Positions 41,465-51,149 of a stretch of DNA of 64,000 nucleotides are shown in pieces. Numbering within the stretch: the stretch's first letter is position 1; every line of letters starts with the position of its first letter. Origin of the DNA: Planctomycetia bacterium (lineage in GTDB: Bacteria; Planctomycetota; Phycisphaerae; UBA1845; UTPLA1); the NCBI GenBank assembly GCA_015200345.1, contig CP054187.1, positions 3,208,470 to 3,272,469 of the forward strand, read 5' to 3'. A program made the position numbers and the translations under genes. The notes under the pieces were generated by a model. It was not told where the DNA came from, ran no database searches, and saw only the letters and a list, made by a program, of their open reading frames with translations.

Positions 41465-43504
41465 TTACTTGAACAACGGGCCGGGCGCCTGGGCCGCGCG
41501 ATCCACGACAATCGTATTCTCGCCGTATTCCGACGAGACGGCATCGCTTTCAGTCGCCTTGCCGCCGCGGCCTGACTTCTTGCCGGCCTTTCCAGGGGTT
41601 TTCCCGCCGCGCGCGGGGTTCGTTCTTTCGCCGCCGATCAGCTCGACCTCTTCGTCCGCCCGCGCGGTGACTTTCTTCGCGATGGCGAGCAGTTGATCGG
41701 TCAGTTCCTGCTTGTTGATCCGCTTGATCGCGGCGACGGAGTTGACCAGTTCGCCGATGTAGCGCTGAAAGATGCTTCGCCGGTCCGACTCGTACTTCTG
41801 CTTCTTGCGGCGGTTGAGATAGGCCTGCAACTTTCGCCCGCAGTCCTGCACCGCCAGTTTGATCTCCTTGCGAATCTCGTCGTAATCCGCAACGGCTTCC
41901 TTGCCCTCGCTGGTGAACGGCACCCAGACCGACGCCATGTGCACGAAAATCGCCAGCGGCCCCTGCGGCAGCGCGCCCCCCGGTTGCGACAAGCCATAGC
42001 GACGCCAGTCTGTTTCCGTCACCGCCTTGGTGATGCAGCACCCGCCCGGCTGAAACAGAAGCGGCACACGGTTGGCGAAGCGCAGCAGTTTCGCCGTCGA
42101 CGGGGCCTTCGACTCGGTGACGACCTTGCCGCGGCGCACGACGGCTTCGTTCGTCTGTTTCGCCTGCTCCTCTTCGGCCGACGGATCGGGGCCGAGTTCC
42201 CCGCCGTAGGCCAGCCCCACTTCGATCTGAAACGGATTGCCGCGATAGACGGCCGGGGGGCGTGTGGTCGCGGTGAAGAACTCGGCCCGGACGCCCTTGA
42301 GCAGCCCGGCCAACACCTGTTTCTCGCCGATCGGCGAGAGGCAGTTCGTCGCCGGGGCGCGGATCGGCGTCTCCTGCATGGCTTTGTAGAGGGTCTCCGC
42401 TTCGTGCGTGCCGATGCGGTGCGGGTTGGACCGGGCGCTGACGCCCGCCTTCTCACAAATGGTCGACGCCGTGCCGACGCTGACGCGCGAGAACTCGTGC
42501 GAAAGGAACTGCGACATCGTCTTGGCACGCGTGTCCTTGAGCATCTTGATCAGCACGCCCAGCTCGATGCCGTAGGGGTGCGGCTTGATCTCCACGGCCG
42601 GCGCGGGAGCGACGTCCGTCCCGCGCGGCAGCTCGATCACCGCGCCTTCGGGATCGACGAACTCGAACCGCGCGTGCGGATTGGCAATGGCCGTCAGCTC
42701 CAGGTACTCGTCGACCGACGCACGGCCCTTTTGATACGTCGCGACCAGCTCGATCGTCACTTCCGTTCCGTGGTCCCAATCCACGTTGATCGTCTTCTCC
42801 TTGACGATCTGCGGGTCGTTCGTCTTGGTGTTGATCTGAAGCTCGTAATAATGCGCGTCGGCCCGCTTGCCCGTGCGCGACGTGATCCGCACGCTCTTGC
42901 CGGTCGTCAGCAGGCCGTACATGCCCGCGGCCGAAATGCCGATGCCCTGCTGCCCACGCGACATTTTCAATCGGTGGAACTTCGAGCCGTACAGCAGCTT
43001 GCCGAACACGTTCGGGATTTGCTGCTTCACGATGCCGGGCCCGTTGTCGCGCACCGTCACGGCGTAACGCTCGGCGTCGGTCTGTGAAATGCGCACGTGG
43101 ATGTCGGGAAGAATCCCCGCTTCTTCGCACGCGTCGAGACTGTTGTCCACCGCTTCCTTGACCGTTGTCAGCAGCGCCTTGCGCTTGTTGTCAAAGCCCA
43201 GCAGGTGGCGATTCTTCGCGAAGAACTCGGAAACGGAAATTTCCCGCTGCGATTTCGACATCGACTCGGCCGTGGCGAAGCCGGACTTCGCCCCGCGACG
43301 CTTGTCCGTGCCCGATTCCTCGCGTGCGCGAACGGCCTTCGACGGCTTGTCGGACTTGGCATGGTGATCTTTTGACTTGGTGCCGGACGTGGCGGGCATG
43401 GGGGACTCCGCAGGCGTTGCGGCTGATTCGTCCTGGCCGAACGGCAATTGCAGTTGGTCTTTGGCTTTGGGTCGGGGTCGGTTCAGGGTGGCGGAGCCGG
43501 CCAT
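41465..43504 (-). CDS. top6B: Type II DNA topoisomerase VI, subunit B
   Basis: Top6B is the ATPase subunit of the archaeal-type topoisomerase VI, which passes one duplex through a double-strand break made by Top6A. The 679-residue product carries the GHKL ATP-binding set: N-box [15 protein letters not shown] near residue 130, DNGPGI near 167 and [15 protein letters not shown] near 200, followed by the H2TH-type region and the transducer domain ([10 protein letters not shown] near 315, [10 protein letters not shown] near 485). A disordered basic N-terminus (~80 residues) and a Gly/Lys-rich tail are added to the usual length of about 530. The start MAGSATLNR has GGAGG upstream. No top6A is adjacent, which is unusual. 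Confidence 0.95.
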   Translation of the reverse strand: MAGSATLNRPRPKAKDQLQLPFGQDESAATPAESPMPATSGTKSKDHHAKSDKPSKAVRAREESGTDKRRGAKSGFATAESMSKSQREISVSEFFAKNRHLLGFDNKRKALLTTVKEAVDNSLDACEEAGILPDIHVRISQTDAERYAVTVRDNGPGIVKQQIPNVFGKLLYGSKFHRLKMSRGQQGIGISAAGMYGLLTTGKSVRITSRTGKRADAHYYELQINTKTNDPQIVKEKTINVDWDHGTEVTIELVATYQKGRASVDEYLELTAIANPHARFEFVDPEGAVIELPRGTDVAPAPAVEIKPHPYGIELGVLIKMLKDTRAKTMSQFLSHEFSRVSVGTASTICEKAGVSARSNPHRIGTHEAETLYKAMQETPIRAPATNCLSPIGEKQVLAGLLKGVRAEFFTATTRPPAVYRGNPFQIEVGLAYGGELGPDPSAEEEQAKQTNEAVVRRGKVVTESKAPSTAKLLRFANRVPLLFQPGGCCITKAVTETDWRRYGLSQPGGALPQGPLAIFVHMASVWVPFTSEGKEAVADYDEIRKEIKLAVQDCGRKLQAYLNRRKKQKYESDRRSIFQRYIGELVNSVAAIKRINKQELTDQLLAIAKKVTARADEEVELIGGERTNPARGGKTPGKAGKKSGRGGKATESDAVSSEYGENTIVVDRAAQAPGPLFK

Positions 43505-43574
43505 CCGTGGCCTCCGTGGTTACTGGATCAATCGTGTTCGTCAGCGGGCGGGATTGACCCGCAACGCGATCGAT

Positions 43575-43604
43575 AGTGTATCGGCCGTCGTGTGTGGCGG
43601 GCAA
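43575..43604 (-). promoter_or_regulatory. Possible promoter of top6B
   Basis: On the minus strand TTGCCC (43604-43599) is followed after 18 bases by TACACT (43580-43575), about 70 bases before the top6B start. Confidence 0.4.
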
Positions 43605-43771
43605 GCGTGACGGGCGTTTGCAGGCTTGTTCGTGAAAGGAACTTAGGGCTGCTCGAGGGCGGATCGGGGGACCACGCGCCGAAGGTCATGCTGCGTCGGA
43701 CAGCGGACGATAGGGAGATGATTGCCGGCATGGGCACGGAGGCCGGGTTTTCGGACGAAGGGAGTTCAGCA

Positions 43772-45031
43772 ATGAATCGACGTCATGGCGATGCGAAGAA
43801 TCGCACGGCGGCGGCGCGATACCAGGCGGGCCTCGCGGCTTACGAGCGCGCCGACTATGCCGCGGCGATTGAGCAATTGGCCCCGCTGGAGACCGAGCGC
43901 GGGCTGCCGGCAACGCTGGCGAAATTTTATCTTGCGCAATCGCACATTCACGTCGGCATCACGGCGTTGCGCGCGCAAGACCATACGACCGCCGCGCGTC
44001 ATTTCCTTGCGGCGCGGCGAATCAACCCGGATGCGAAAGGTTTGCCGGAGTACCTCGCGGCCTGCCACGCGGTCGGCGGCCGGTTCGATCTGGCGGCGGC
44101 CGAGATGGAACGCGGCCTCGACGCCGGCTCACGCGAGCGGACGTTGCCGATCCGCCTGGCGCACGCGTTTGTGAAGGACGGGCAGGTGGATCGCGCGGTC
44201 GAGACGCTGACCGAGGCGATTCGCACGCAGCCGCATCGCGCGGACCTGCCGTACCAACTGGGTGTCATCCTTGCGGGATTCGATCGACACGCGGAGGCCG
44301 AGACGGCGTTGCGCGCGGCGGCGAGGCTCGCCCCGACCGACGCGGCCATTCGATTGCAATGGGGGCTTGTGCTGGCGAGCATCGGCGACGTGGTCGGAAG
44401 CCTGCGCGAGTTGTCCGCGGCGCAGAAGCTGCGACCGCGCGATGCCTACGCAGGCTGGCTGCTGACGCTGGCGTCGCAGGCGGCGCGGGTGGCGGTCGAG
44501 CCGGCGGCGTTGTCGCGCCAGGAACTGGACGACAACGGACTGGATGCGCTGGGCGAAGTCGCGGCGGCCGATCCGGAATTTGTGGAGGCGTTCCTTCTGC
44601 TGCCGGCGTCGGACGTGGATGGTTCGGTGTTCGGCATGCTGGCGGCAACGCTCGAGCGGGCGCTGGCGCGGCATCCGGAGTACGCCGATCTGCACTATCA
44701 CTGCTCGCGCGTGTACGCGCGGCTGGGGCGCACCGACGATGCGATCACCTCGGCGCAGCGCGCGACGGCGATCAATCCGCGCTACGTTCAAGCGCTGATT
44801 CAGTTGGGCCGACTGTACGCGCAGACGCATCGCTCCGTGGCGGCGATCGAGCGGCTTCAGGCGGCCATAGCCAGCGGCGGCGACTACCCCGACGTGCATT
44901 ACCTGATGGGCGAGTTGTATCGGCAGCGCGGGCAGCGCGTGGAAGCGCGCGAACGTTACGAACGTGCACTGGAATTGAATGCGAACTTCGGCGCAGCGCG
45001 CAAGGCGCTGGCGCTGGTGGGCATGGATTGA
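43772..45031 (+). CDS. TPR-repeat protein
   Basis: The 419-residue product, from ATG 43772 with GGGAG upstream, is built of tetratricopeptide repeats (YQAGLAAYERADYAAAIEQL, FYLAQSHIHVGITALRA, LGVILAGFDRHAEAETALRA, HCSRVYARLGRTDDAITSA, LMGELYRQRGQRVEARERYE). There is no signal peptide or catalytic motif, so it is a cytoplasmic scaffold of unknown partner. A second TPR gene follows 14 bases later on the same strand. Confidence 0.75.
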   Translation: MNRRHGDAKNRTAAARYQAGLAAYERADYAAAIEQLAPLETERGLPATLAKFYLAQSHIHVGITALRAQDHTTAARHFLAARRINPDAKGLPEYLAACHAVGGRFDLAAAEMERGLDAGSRERTLPIRLAHAFVKDGQVDRAVETLTEAIRTQPHRADLPYQLGVILAGFDRHAEAETALRAAARLAPTDAAIRLQWGLVLASIGDVVGSLRELSAAQKLRPRDAYAGWLLTLASQAARVAVEPAALSRQELDDNGLDALGEVAAADPEFVEAFLLLPASDVDGSVFGMLAATLERALARHPEYADLHYHCSRVYARLGRTDDAITSAQRATAINPRYVQALIQLGRLYAQTHRSVAAIERLQAAIASGGDYPDVHYLMGELYRQRGQRVEARERYERALELNANFGAARKALALVGMD

Positions 45032-45045
45032 CAGGGGGAAGACCG

Positions 45046-46743
45046 ATGTCTCATATTCTCGAAGCGCTGGGAAGGGGCCTGATCGCTCATCTACACGGTG
45101 CGTTCGGTGCGATCCTCGGTGGCGATGAACCCGTGGACTCGATCGGCGCGCTGGAAGCGGCCTGGAGGGCCGATCCGGCCGATCCGCGACTGGGGATTCG
45201 CCTTGGCGGGCGATACCTTCGGCGGGACAATCCCACCGCGGCGCGAGCGGTGTTTGAGCAGATCCTCGCGCGCGATCCCGCACACCTCGCCGCGCGACTG
45301 GGACTGGCCTGTGCCTTGGACGAGTTGAACCAGATCGAGCAGGCCATGGAGCATCTGCGTGCCGCCCAGCGAACCGAGCCGGTCAACCCGGCCGTGTTGT
45401 TCTGCATGGGATACTGTTACGAGCGCTTGGGCAGCCGTGACGAAGCGGCGTCGTATTACCGTGATTCGATTTCGATCTGCCCGACGCTGCGCAATGCGTA
45501 CGAGCGACTGGCGGCCATTGCGATTTCGCAGGGGCGGATCGGTGACGCGATCGAACAATATTCGAAACTGGCGGAGCTGGACCCCGAGCAGACCGACGTT
45601 CACCTGACGCTAGCGAACCTGTTGTTGAAGTCGGGCGACGCAAACGGCGCGATCGCGCGCTACGAGTACGCCTTGGCGCTCGCGCCCGAGAACTGGACCG
45701 CCTACAACGACGCGGCGAAGGCCTACGAGGAAGCCGGCCTGTTTCGTGAAGCCATCGAGCATCTGCACAAGACGCTGGAACTGGAACCGGAGCAGGCCGA
45801 GACGCGGCTGCGACTGGGTGATCTCTACGCGCGAATCGGAAATGACTCGGCGGCGACGGCGCAGTATGAACAGGCGGCCCAACTCTCGCCGGAGTGCCTG
45901 GAGGCCAACGTCAAGCTCGGGACGCAGCATCTCCGCGCCGGGCGTTTCGAGGAAGCGGCCAAGTGGTTCACGCAGGGCATCGAGATCAACGATCGCCTGC
46001 TGGGCGCGTACGTCGGAATCGGCATGGCGCAACACGCGCTCGGCCGCACGGAACAAGCCATGAGCTCGCTTGAGATGGCTCGAAACATCGAGCCGAACAG
46101 CACGCTGCTCTTTTCCGAAGTGGCGCGCATGCACCTGAAGGCGGCCGTGGGGCGGGAGGCCAATCGCTGCTTCGGCAGCGTCGATGCACGCACCGAGCCG
46201 GAGGCGTCCGCCGACGGGGCGAGCGATCTTGTCTCCGAACAGATCGAGCGGCTGCGCGAAGCGATCAAGATCAGCCCGAATCACGCGGACATGCACTATC
46301 GGCTGGGCCTGTTGTTCAAGAATCGCGGTCAGCTGGAGGACGCGGTCGAGCAGTTCCGCGAGGCGACGACGATCAACCCGACCTACATGAAGGCGCTGGT
46401 CAAACTCGGTCTGACGCTGGCGGACCTGGACCGCACCGACGAAGCGATCGACGTACTCCGCCGCGCGATGGATGTGCACCCCGACTACCTCGACCTGCAC
46501 TATCAGCTCGGGCTGCTCTTTGCCCAGCGGCATCAGTTCGAAATCGCCGTCGAGCACTTCGAGAAGGCGGTGGCCGCGCGGCCGCAGAACGTGGATTTCC
46601 AGGCGAATCTCGCGCTGGCGCTTCAGAACATGGGGCTGATCGATCGTGCGACGGCGAGCTGGCAGATCGTCCACGATCTCGCGCCGGACTCGGAGTATGC
46701 GAGCAAGGCGCGCCTGGCGCTGGCCAAGGCCAAGCAGGTGTGA
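45046..46743 (+). CDS. Large TPR-repeat protein
   Basis: The 565-residue product starts at ATG 45046 with AGGGGGAA upstream. It has at least a dozen TPR units, for example MGYCYERLGSRDEAASYYRD, LANLLLKSGDANGAIARYEY, LGDLYARIGNDSAATAQYEQ, LGLLFKNRGQLEDAVEQFRE and LGLLFAQRHQFEIAVEHFEK. The N-terminal 45 residues contain a hydrophobic, amphipathic segment (LGRGLIAHLHGAFGAILG) that could touch a membrane. It is probably co-transcribed with the TPR gene before it; the pair may be paralogous. The function cannot be told from sequence. Confidence 0.75.
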   Translation: MSHILEALGRGLIAHLHGAFGAILGGDEPVDSIGALEAAWRADPADPRLGIRLGGRYLRRDNPTAARAVFEQILARDPAHLAARLGLACALDELNQIEQAMEHLRAAQRTEPVNPAVLFCMGYCYERLGSRDEAASYYRDSISICPTLRNAYERLAAIAISQGRIGDAIEQYSKLAELDPEQTDVHLTLANLLLKSGDANGAIARYEYALALAPENWTAYNDAAKAYEEAGLFREAIEHLHKTLELEPEQAETRLRLGDLYARIGNDSAATAQYEQAAQLSPECLEANVKLGTQHLRAGRFEEAAKWFTQGIEINDRLLGAYVGIGMAQHALGRTEQAMSSLEMARNIEPNSTLLFSEVARMHLKAAVGREANRCFGSVDARTEPEASADGASDLVSEQIERLREAIKISPNHADMHYRLGLLFKNRGQLEDAVEQFREATTINPTYMKALVKLGLTLADLDRTDEAIDVLRRAMDVHPDYLDLHYQLGLLFAQRHQFEIAVEHFEKAVAARPQNVDFQANLALALQNMGLIDRATASWQIVHDLAPDSEYASKARLALAKAKQV

Positions 46744-46818
46744 GGCGACACTCGAGATTCGCAGGCGACGTGGATCAACCGCTGGTCGCCGTTGCCCGAT
46801 CCCGCTAAGCTGGCGGGC

Positions 46819-47622
46819 ATGTTGCCGGCGTTTCTTGCACAATTCGCGGCGGGTTGTTTTCTCATCGTCTCCGTTTCCGCCCTGGGCTTGTCAGGCTGGA
46901 AGTATGTCCGACTGATGGCGGCTGTGTGTCTGGCAATGGTCTTTCTGGCCGGTGCGATGCTGCTGCGCGAGGCCGGCTGGCCGCGCGGTGACGCGATGCA
47001 AATGACGGCGGTGGGGGGATTGGCGGCCGCGGCCGTTGCCAGCGCTGTATGGCTGTTCCTGAATGCAGCGCAGACGGATCGCATCGGCGTGTCGCAGCGC
47101 TGGGCGGCGGCGCTGGGTGGGGCGGGAGCGATGAGCGCGGCCGTGGCGCTGGCGCTGCATCGAGACGTATTGCTTCTTTCGACGCGCGCCGCGCCGAGCT
47201 GGGCGCTGGTCGTGTCGACCGTGCTGGGCGCGATGCTGCTGGGCACCGTGACCAGCGCGATGCTGCTGGGCCATCGTTACCTGACGGATACGGACATGCC
47301 CATCGCGCCGCTTCGGCTGCTGGCGCGGCTGCACCTGGCGGCGGTGGGGGCGCGGTCGATCTGGGTCGTGGCGATGCTCGTGCCCGTGGTGGCCGGTTCG
47401 CAGCGCCCGGCGGGTGACGTGATCTGGTTCTGGCTGATGATCTGCGTGCGCGGCGGGCTGGGCGTCATCGGCGTGGCCGTGTTCGCGTGGATGGCGTGGG
47501 ACTGCGTGAAGCATCGCGCAACGCAATCGGCGACGGCGCTCTTCTACCTCTCGATGGTGCTGGTCTTTCTCGGCGAGCTCGCGGGGCAATACCTCTCGCG
47601 CGTGGCGGCGCTGGCGGTGTAG
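46819..47622 (+). CDS. Eight-helix integral membrane protein of unknown function
   Basis: The product of about 267 residues, from ATG 46819, has eight hydrophobic helices (for example PAFLAQFAAGCFLIVSVSAL, TVLGAMLLGTVTSAMLLGHR, VIWFWLMICVRGGLGVIGV and YLSMVLVFLGELAGQYLSR). A conserved-looking HRYLTDTDMPIAPLRLL loop lies between helices 5 and 6. A TTG start at 46792 would add nine residues. The His and Arg in the loop and helices suggest a cofactor- or ion-linked protein, for example of the cytochrome or quinone type, but nothing proves it. Confidence 0.6.
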   Translation: MLPAFLAQFAAGCFLIVSVSALGLSGWKYVRLMAAVCLAMVFLAGAMLLREAGWPRGDAMQMTAVGGLAAAAVASAVWLFLNAAQTDRIGVSQRWAAALGGAGAMSAAVALALHRDVLLLSTRAAPSWALVVSTVLGAMLLGTVTSAMLLGHRYLTDTDMPIAPLRLLARLHLAAVGARSIWVVAMLVPVVAGSQRPAGDVIWFWLMICVRGGLGVIGVAVFAWMAWDCVKHRATQSATALFYLSMVLVFLGELAGQYLSRVAALAV

Positions 47623-47715
47623 ATTCACCTCTGGCGTCTGCGTCAAACGGGGTAGGTCGAGCCTGACAAGCAGGCGGAAAGCGGGGGCAGGCTCCGTTGA
47701 CTGAATCAAACCCGT

Positions 47716-48381
47716 TCATCCTCGCCGTTTCACCATTGCGTTGATCCAGATCGGCGCGTAGGGCGGCGTGCAGCCCTTCGAAACCGGCCAGTCTTTATAC
47801 AGGCCGATCTTCTCGCCGATGGCGAGGGCGCGCTTGCGGTGTTTGGGATGGTGAATGCCGATCTCCGCCAGCGTGGTGTTCATCGTCCATTGCACCAGGG
47901 GGTCGGCCTTCGCCATTTCCGATTCGATGCGATCCAGCAGCGCCGGGAGGTCCAGACCGTCGGGATCCTTCACCACGCGCCCGGCGGTCAGTCCCCAGCC
48001 GAATCGCGCGGCCATGGGGTGGTTGGTCGTCATCCATTTCTGGCGGAGCGTCTCCTTTTCGGGGTGGACCTTCACGACGTAGGAGTGCAGCCAGTCCGCC
48101 ACATGGGCGAAAGCGGCGGATTTCACCAGCTTCTCCAGATCCCGCGCCGAGAGGGATTTCGGTTGAAGAATCAGGACCGCCAGGAGCTGGGCGTCGACGT
48201 TGCCGGTCTTCCAAAGCTCCAGCCCCAGCTCGTGGTTGATCTTGATCTTCCTGGCGAGCTTTCGAATATCGCCGTGCAGGACGCCGAACTGATTCTTGCC
48301 GGCGCCGTACCTGGTGTTGTGCGCGCGCACTTTTTCATTGCCGAGCGCTTTGAGTTGCTTGATCACTTCCTGGGCAGTCAT
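47716..48381 (-). CDS. DNA alkylation repair protein (AlkD-like)
   Basis: AlkD-type glycosylases remove alkylated bases such as 3-methyl- and 7-methylguanine without flipping them fully. The 221-residue product has the HEAT-like ALK repeat pattern of the family (MTAQEVIKQLKALGNEKV at the start, VDAQLLAVLILQP near 62, FAHVADWLHSYVVK near 93, WTMNTTLAEIGIHHP near 160, and a final KDWPVSKGCTPPYAPIW). The length fits AlkD. ATG 48381 is used; 48399 would add six residues. It is a single gene, convergent with the membrane protein before it. Confidence 0.88.
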   Translation of the reverse strand: MTAQEVIKQLKALGNEKVRAHNTRYGAGKNQFGVLHGDIRKLARKIKINHELGLELWKTGNVDAQLLAVLILQPKSLSARDLEKLVKSAAFAHVADWLHSYVVKVHPEKETLRQKWMTTNHPMAARFGWGLTAGRVVKDPDGLDLPALLDRIESEMAKADPLVQWTMNTTLAEIGIHHPKHRKRALAIGEKIGLYKDWPVSKGCTPPYAPIWINAMVKRRG

Positions 48382-48506
48382 GCGGGGTTCCTTTCGCATC
48401 GGGACACGAGCCGGTTCGATGGACGACGCCCCCCACGGCGGAACGGCTTGGCGTCGTGATGGCGCGAGCCGGCCGGCCTGGGAAACGCTGGGATTCGACG
48501 GGGTGG

Positions 48507-49445
48507 TTACATGTCCGGCGGGCCGGCGAAATTGGGCTGCCAGATCGTGCCGTCCATGCCATAAATAATACGAGTGTCAAAATATCCGTGCTGGGCGTGG
48601 CCATCGGCGAAGCCGGCGCTCCAGGTGGAGAACTTGCGATGCCAGCCGAAGCGCGGCGTGCCGGCCTGGCTCTGGGCATGCGTGGGGGCCGCCGAGTGCA
48701 GCGAGGCGTACATGCCCTGTTCCATCCAGAAGATGAATCGCGCCGCGCCGCCTCCGACCATGTGCTTGGCGATGCGGGCATTGGCCGCGTCGCGACGATC
48801 GGCGTTGTTCAACGGGCCGTTGAAGTTGTTGCCGAAATAACCCTGATAGAAACGCGTATTCAGCGTAAAGCTGCTGCCGTTGGACTGCCACGAACTGACC
48901 GATTGCTCCGGGTCCAGATCGACCGGATCACCGGCAATCGAAACCGTCATCGCGGAACGATCCCCCGGGCAGATGAAAGACTTGATGAGATCTCGCCCGC
49001 GCACCGAGAGATTCAGCAGATCCGCAGTCGCCGTGCGATCGATGAATTTGTTCAATGGGCGAATCTGCGCCGGATAGGCATTGGAATCGCGATTCTGCCA
49101 GTTCCCGTCAGTGGTATCCGGCGCCGGCGCACGAAAGCCGCCAAAGACCCAGGGCGTGACAAAGTTGATGTTGTTGAACTGTTCGTGGACCGGCATCTGA
49201 TACCACGGTACCAGGCCGTGATTGCCGCTGTCGTCAAAATACATCTGGCTGCCCTTGAGAATCTCACGCAGATTGTTGATGCAGGCAGCCTTGGTGCCCT
49301 CGTTTTTGGCCTTGTTCAGCGCGGGGATCAGGATCGAAATCATCAGGGCGATGATTGCGATGGCGACCAGCAATTCGATCAAAGTGAACGCACCTCGCGC
49401 GTCAACACCCTCCCGTTGGCGGCCAAGCCGTGTATGGAACTCCAT
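48507..49445 (-). CDS. Pseudopilin-like exported protein with prepilin signal
   Basis: The 312-residue product has a prepilin leader RGAFTLIELLVAIAIIALM, so it is cleaved before Phe and exported on the type II secretion/type IV pilus path. The body has the ACINNLREILKGSQMYFDD helix common to planctomycete DUF1559-like proteins and ends in GFADGHAQHGYFD and GTIWQP. CPGDRSAM near residue 155 holds a cysteine. A GGAGGGTG site precedes ATG 49445. It is a close paralogue of the protein at 50130 (both share FIxWMEQG, GWHR(K/R)FS and GTIWQP), in the same orientation, with the zinc-ribbon gene between them. Confidence 0.82.
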   Translation of the reverse strand: MEFHTRLGRQREGVDARGAFTLIELLVAIAIIALMISILIPALNKAKNEGTKAACINNLREILKGSQMYFDDSGNHGLVPWYQMPVHEQFNNINFVTPWVFGGFRAPAPDTTDGNWQNRDSNAYPAQIRPLNKFIDRTATADLLNLSVRGRDLIKSFICPGDRSAMTVSIAGDPVDLDPEQSVSSWQSNGSSFTLNTRFYQGYFGNNFNGPLNNADRRDAANARIAKHMVGGGAARFIFWMEQGMYASLHSAAPTHAQSQAGTPRFGWHRKFSTWSAGFADGHAQHGYFDTRIIYGMDGTIWQPNFAGPPDM

Positions 49446-49565
49446 CGTTTCACCCTCCAGGCTGTGTCAAGTATAACCCAGCGCGGGCCGAAACCTCCCG
49501 AATTCAGCGGTCTCCGGGATGATCGACCGCGCAGAGAATGAACGCGGCATGACCGGAATCGGTCG

Positions 49566-50000
49566 TCAGATCGCGCGGCGAACCCGCTGGGTGCCTTCTT
49601 CGCGGACGCCTTCTTCGACCCCTTGTTCCTCTTCCTGAACGTCTTCGGGGGCCTTGGGTTTGGCGTCCGGATGGCACTTCGGGCATACGCCGGTCGAATT
49701 GGGCACTTCGGCACCAAAGTAAGCCGTGCCGCACTCTTCGCAGATATTCGCACGCCAAGCTTCACGCGCTTTGCACTGTGGGCAGAGCAGCGGCGGCAGA
49801 TTGTTCGGGACTTTCTGCGCGGCCTCGAACTCTTCCTTGCTGTTCAACTCGAACTGGTGGTTGCACGCGGCACACAGCCAGGGAGACTTGGGATCATCCG
49901 CCGCCACCTCGATCGGCTCCTGATCCTTGTTGCACATGAATGTAATAATGCCCGCCAGGGCGATCGCCCCGACAATGATTCCAATCTTGACCTTCTGCAT
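49566..50000 (-). CDS. Membrane-anchored protein with zinc-ribbon cysteine pairs
   Basis: The 144-residue product has an N-terminal membrane anchor (KIGIIVGAIALAGIITFMC) and then four CxxC pairs: CAAC, CPQC, CEEC and CPKC, arranged as two probable zinc ribbons. A charged Glu-rich tail ends the protein. It lies between two paralogous pseudopilin-like genes on the same strand, so it may help their assembly or be co-regulated; that is inference. A promoter candidate lies upstream. Confidence 0.65.
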   Translation of the reverse strand: MQKVKIGIIVGAIALAGIITFMCNKDQEPIEVAADDPKSPWLCAACNHQFELNSKEEFEAAQKVPNNLPPLLCPQCKAREAWRANICEECGTAYFGAEVPNSTGVCPKCHPDAKPKAPEDVQEEEQGVEEGVREEGTQRVRRAI

Positions 50001-50044
50001 CGCGGTTCACTCCCGGCAGTTGTTGTAAAACGATTGCCGCAAAG

Positions 50045-50074
50045 AGTATAAGGGCCGAACAAAAACCCTGTCCA
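50045..50074 (-). promoter_or_regulatory. Promoter of the zinc-ribbon protein gene
   Basis: On the minus strand TGGACA (50074-50069), an 18-base spacer and TATACT (50050-50045) form a good sigma70-type pair, placing the start of transcription about 37 bases before the ATG at 50000. Confidence 0.52.
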
Positions 50075-50129
50075 CACAGGTGCGCCGCCTTGTTGCGCTC
50101 CCGTGGCGACCGGCCTGTTCGGCGGGCGT

Positions 50130-51035
50130 TCAGGGCTGCCAAATGGTCCCGCCCAGCCCGAATACCAGCCGCGTATCGTAATAGCCGTAGTCCGCGCGAC
50201 CATCGGCGAATCCCGCTGCCCAGGCCGAAAATCGACGGTGCCAGCCCTCGCGCTGGGGAGCCGCGCCGTTGGGAAGCGTCGGCTCGGCGCGATAGGCCGC
50301 GCTGTAAAACCCCTGCTCCATCCAGAGAATGAATCGCGACGCTTTGCCACCGACAAAGGCGCCCGATTCCGCGAGGCGAAGCGAATATGCCGGCGAATCC
50401 TCGATCAAAAAGGTCCCGTTCCCTCCGGCGTAGCCCTGCATGAAACGCGAATTGAGACAATAACTGCTTCCGTTGGCTTCGTGCGAGGCAAGCGGCTCAT
50501 CGAGCACGTCCACCGGCTCCGCGCCGATGACGGACGTCGAATACGTTCGGTCTCCGGGGCATTGATAAAGCTTGATCACGTCACGGCCGCGGTCGGCCGG
50601 CGCGAGCGACGCCGAGGCCGTCGGATCGACGAAGGCGTTGAGGGGGCGAAGCTGGGCAGGATAAAGACTCGCGTCGATGACAAGCCCATCGGGCGAAGGT
50701 CGGGTCGAGCGATAGCCGCCAAACACGAGCGGGGTATAAAGCTCCACCTGGCCCGCGTATGCGGCGTGCGGTGGAATCTGGTAGAACGGCAGCACGGCGC
50801 GTTTCTCGCTCTCGATGTACATCAACGTGGCCTGTGCGATCCCGCGCAGGTTGGCGAGGCAGCGCACGACCTTGCCCTGCTCCCGCGCGCTGCGAAGCGC
50901 CGGCAGCAAGAGCGCCAGCAGCACGGCGATCAGCGAAATCACCACGAGCATTTCGATCAGGGTGAACGCCGACTGACGCGGTATCCAGGCCCGCGGCCCG
51001 AAACGTCGCACGGGATGACTCGGCGCGTGGATCAT
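50130..51035 (-). CDS. Pseudopilin-like exported protein, paralogue of the 48507 product
   Basis: The 301-residue product has a long basic leader ending in A, then FTLIEMLVVISLIAVLLAL with glutamate at +5. The following RCLANLRGIAQATLMYIES helix and the C-terminal GWHRRFSAWAAGFADGR, YYDTRLVFG and GTIWQP segments match the neighbour gene at 48507. Position +1 is Phe. It would be processed by a prepilin peptidase and could use the secretion system encoded at 8971-29120, but the substrate relationship is inference. Confidence 0.82.
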   Translation of the reverse strand: MIHAPSHPVRRFGPRAWIPRQSAFTLIEMLVVISLIAVLLALLLPALRSAREQGKVVRCLANLRGIAQATLMYIESEKRAVLPFYQIPPHAAYAGQVELYTPLVFGGYRSTRPSPDGLVIDASLYPAQLRPLNAFVDPTASASLAPADRGRDVIKLYQCPGDRTYSTSVIGAEPVDVLDEPLASHEANGSSYCLNSRFMQGYAGGNGTFLIEDSPAYSLRLAESGAFVGGKASRFILWMEQGFYSAAYRAEPTLPNGAAPQREGWHRRFSAWAAGFADGRADYGYYDTRLVFGLGGTIWQP

Positions 51036-51073
51036 GATCCCGAAAGGCCCCGGCCTGATGGTCCCCCGTGACG

Positions 51074-51079
51074 ATTATA
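51074..51079 (-). promoter_or_regulatory. Perfect -10 element facing the pseudopilin-like gene
   Basis: TATAAT on the minus strand (51079-51074), about 40 bases before the ATG at 51035. The -35 region is weak. It is divergent from the extended -10 at 51094-51102. Confidence 0.4.
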
Positions 51080-51093
51080 TGCTGCCGGGCTTG

Positions 51094-51102
51094 TGCTATG
51101 AT
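51094..51102 (+). promoter_or_regulatory. Extended -10 promoter of the amidohydrolase pair
   Basis: TG-c-TATGAT at 51094-51102 is an extended -10 element, about 48 bases before the ATG at 51150. Together with the minus-strand TATAAT next to it, this makes a compact divergent promoter. Confidence 0.45.
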
Positions 51103-51149
51103 TCGCCGCGTGGAGGAGCCGACGAGCGTTTCGGCCGGGAGGTGTTGGA

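Noticed and set aside
41693-43087. A 464-residue plus-strand frame opposite top6B
   Set aside because: Antisense shadow of a gene with intact GHKL motifs.
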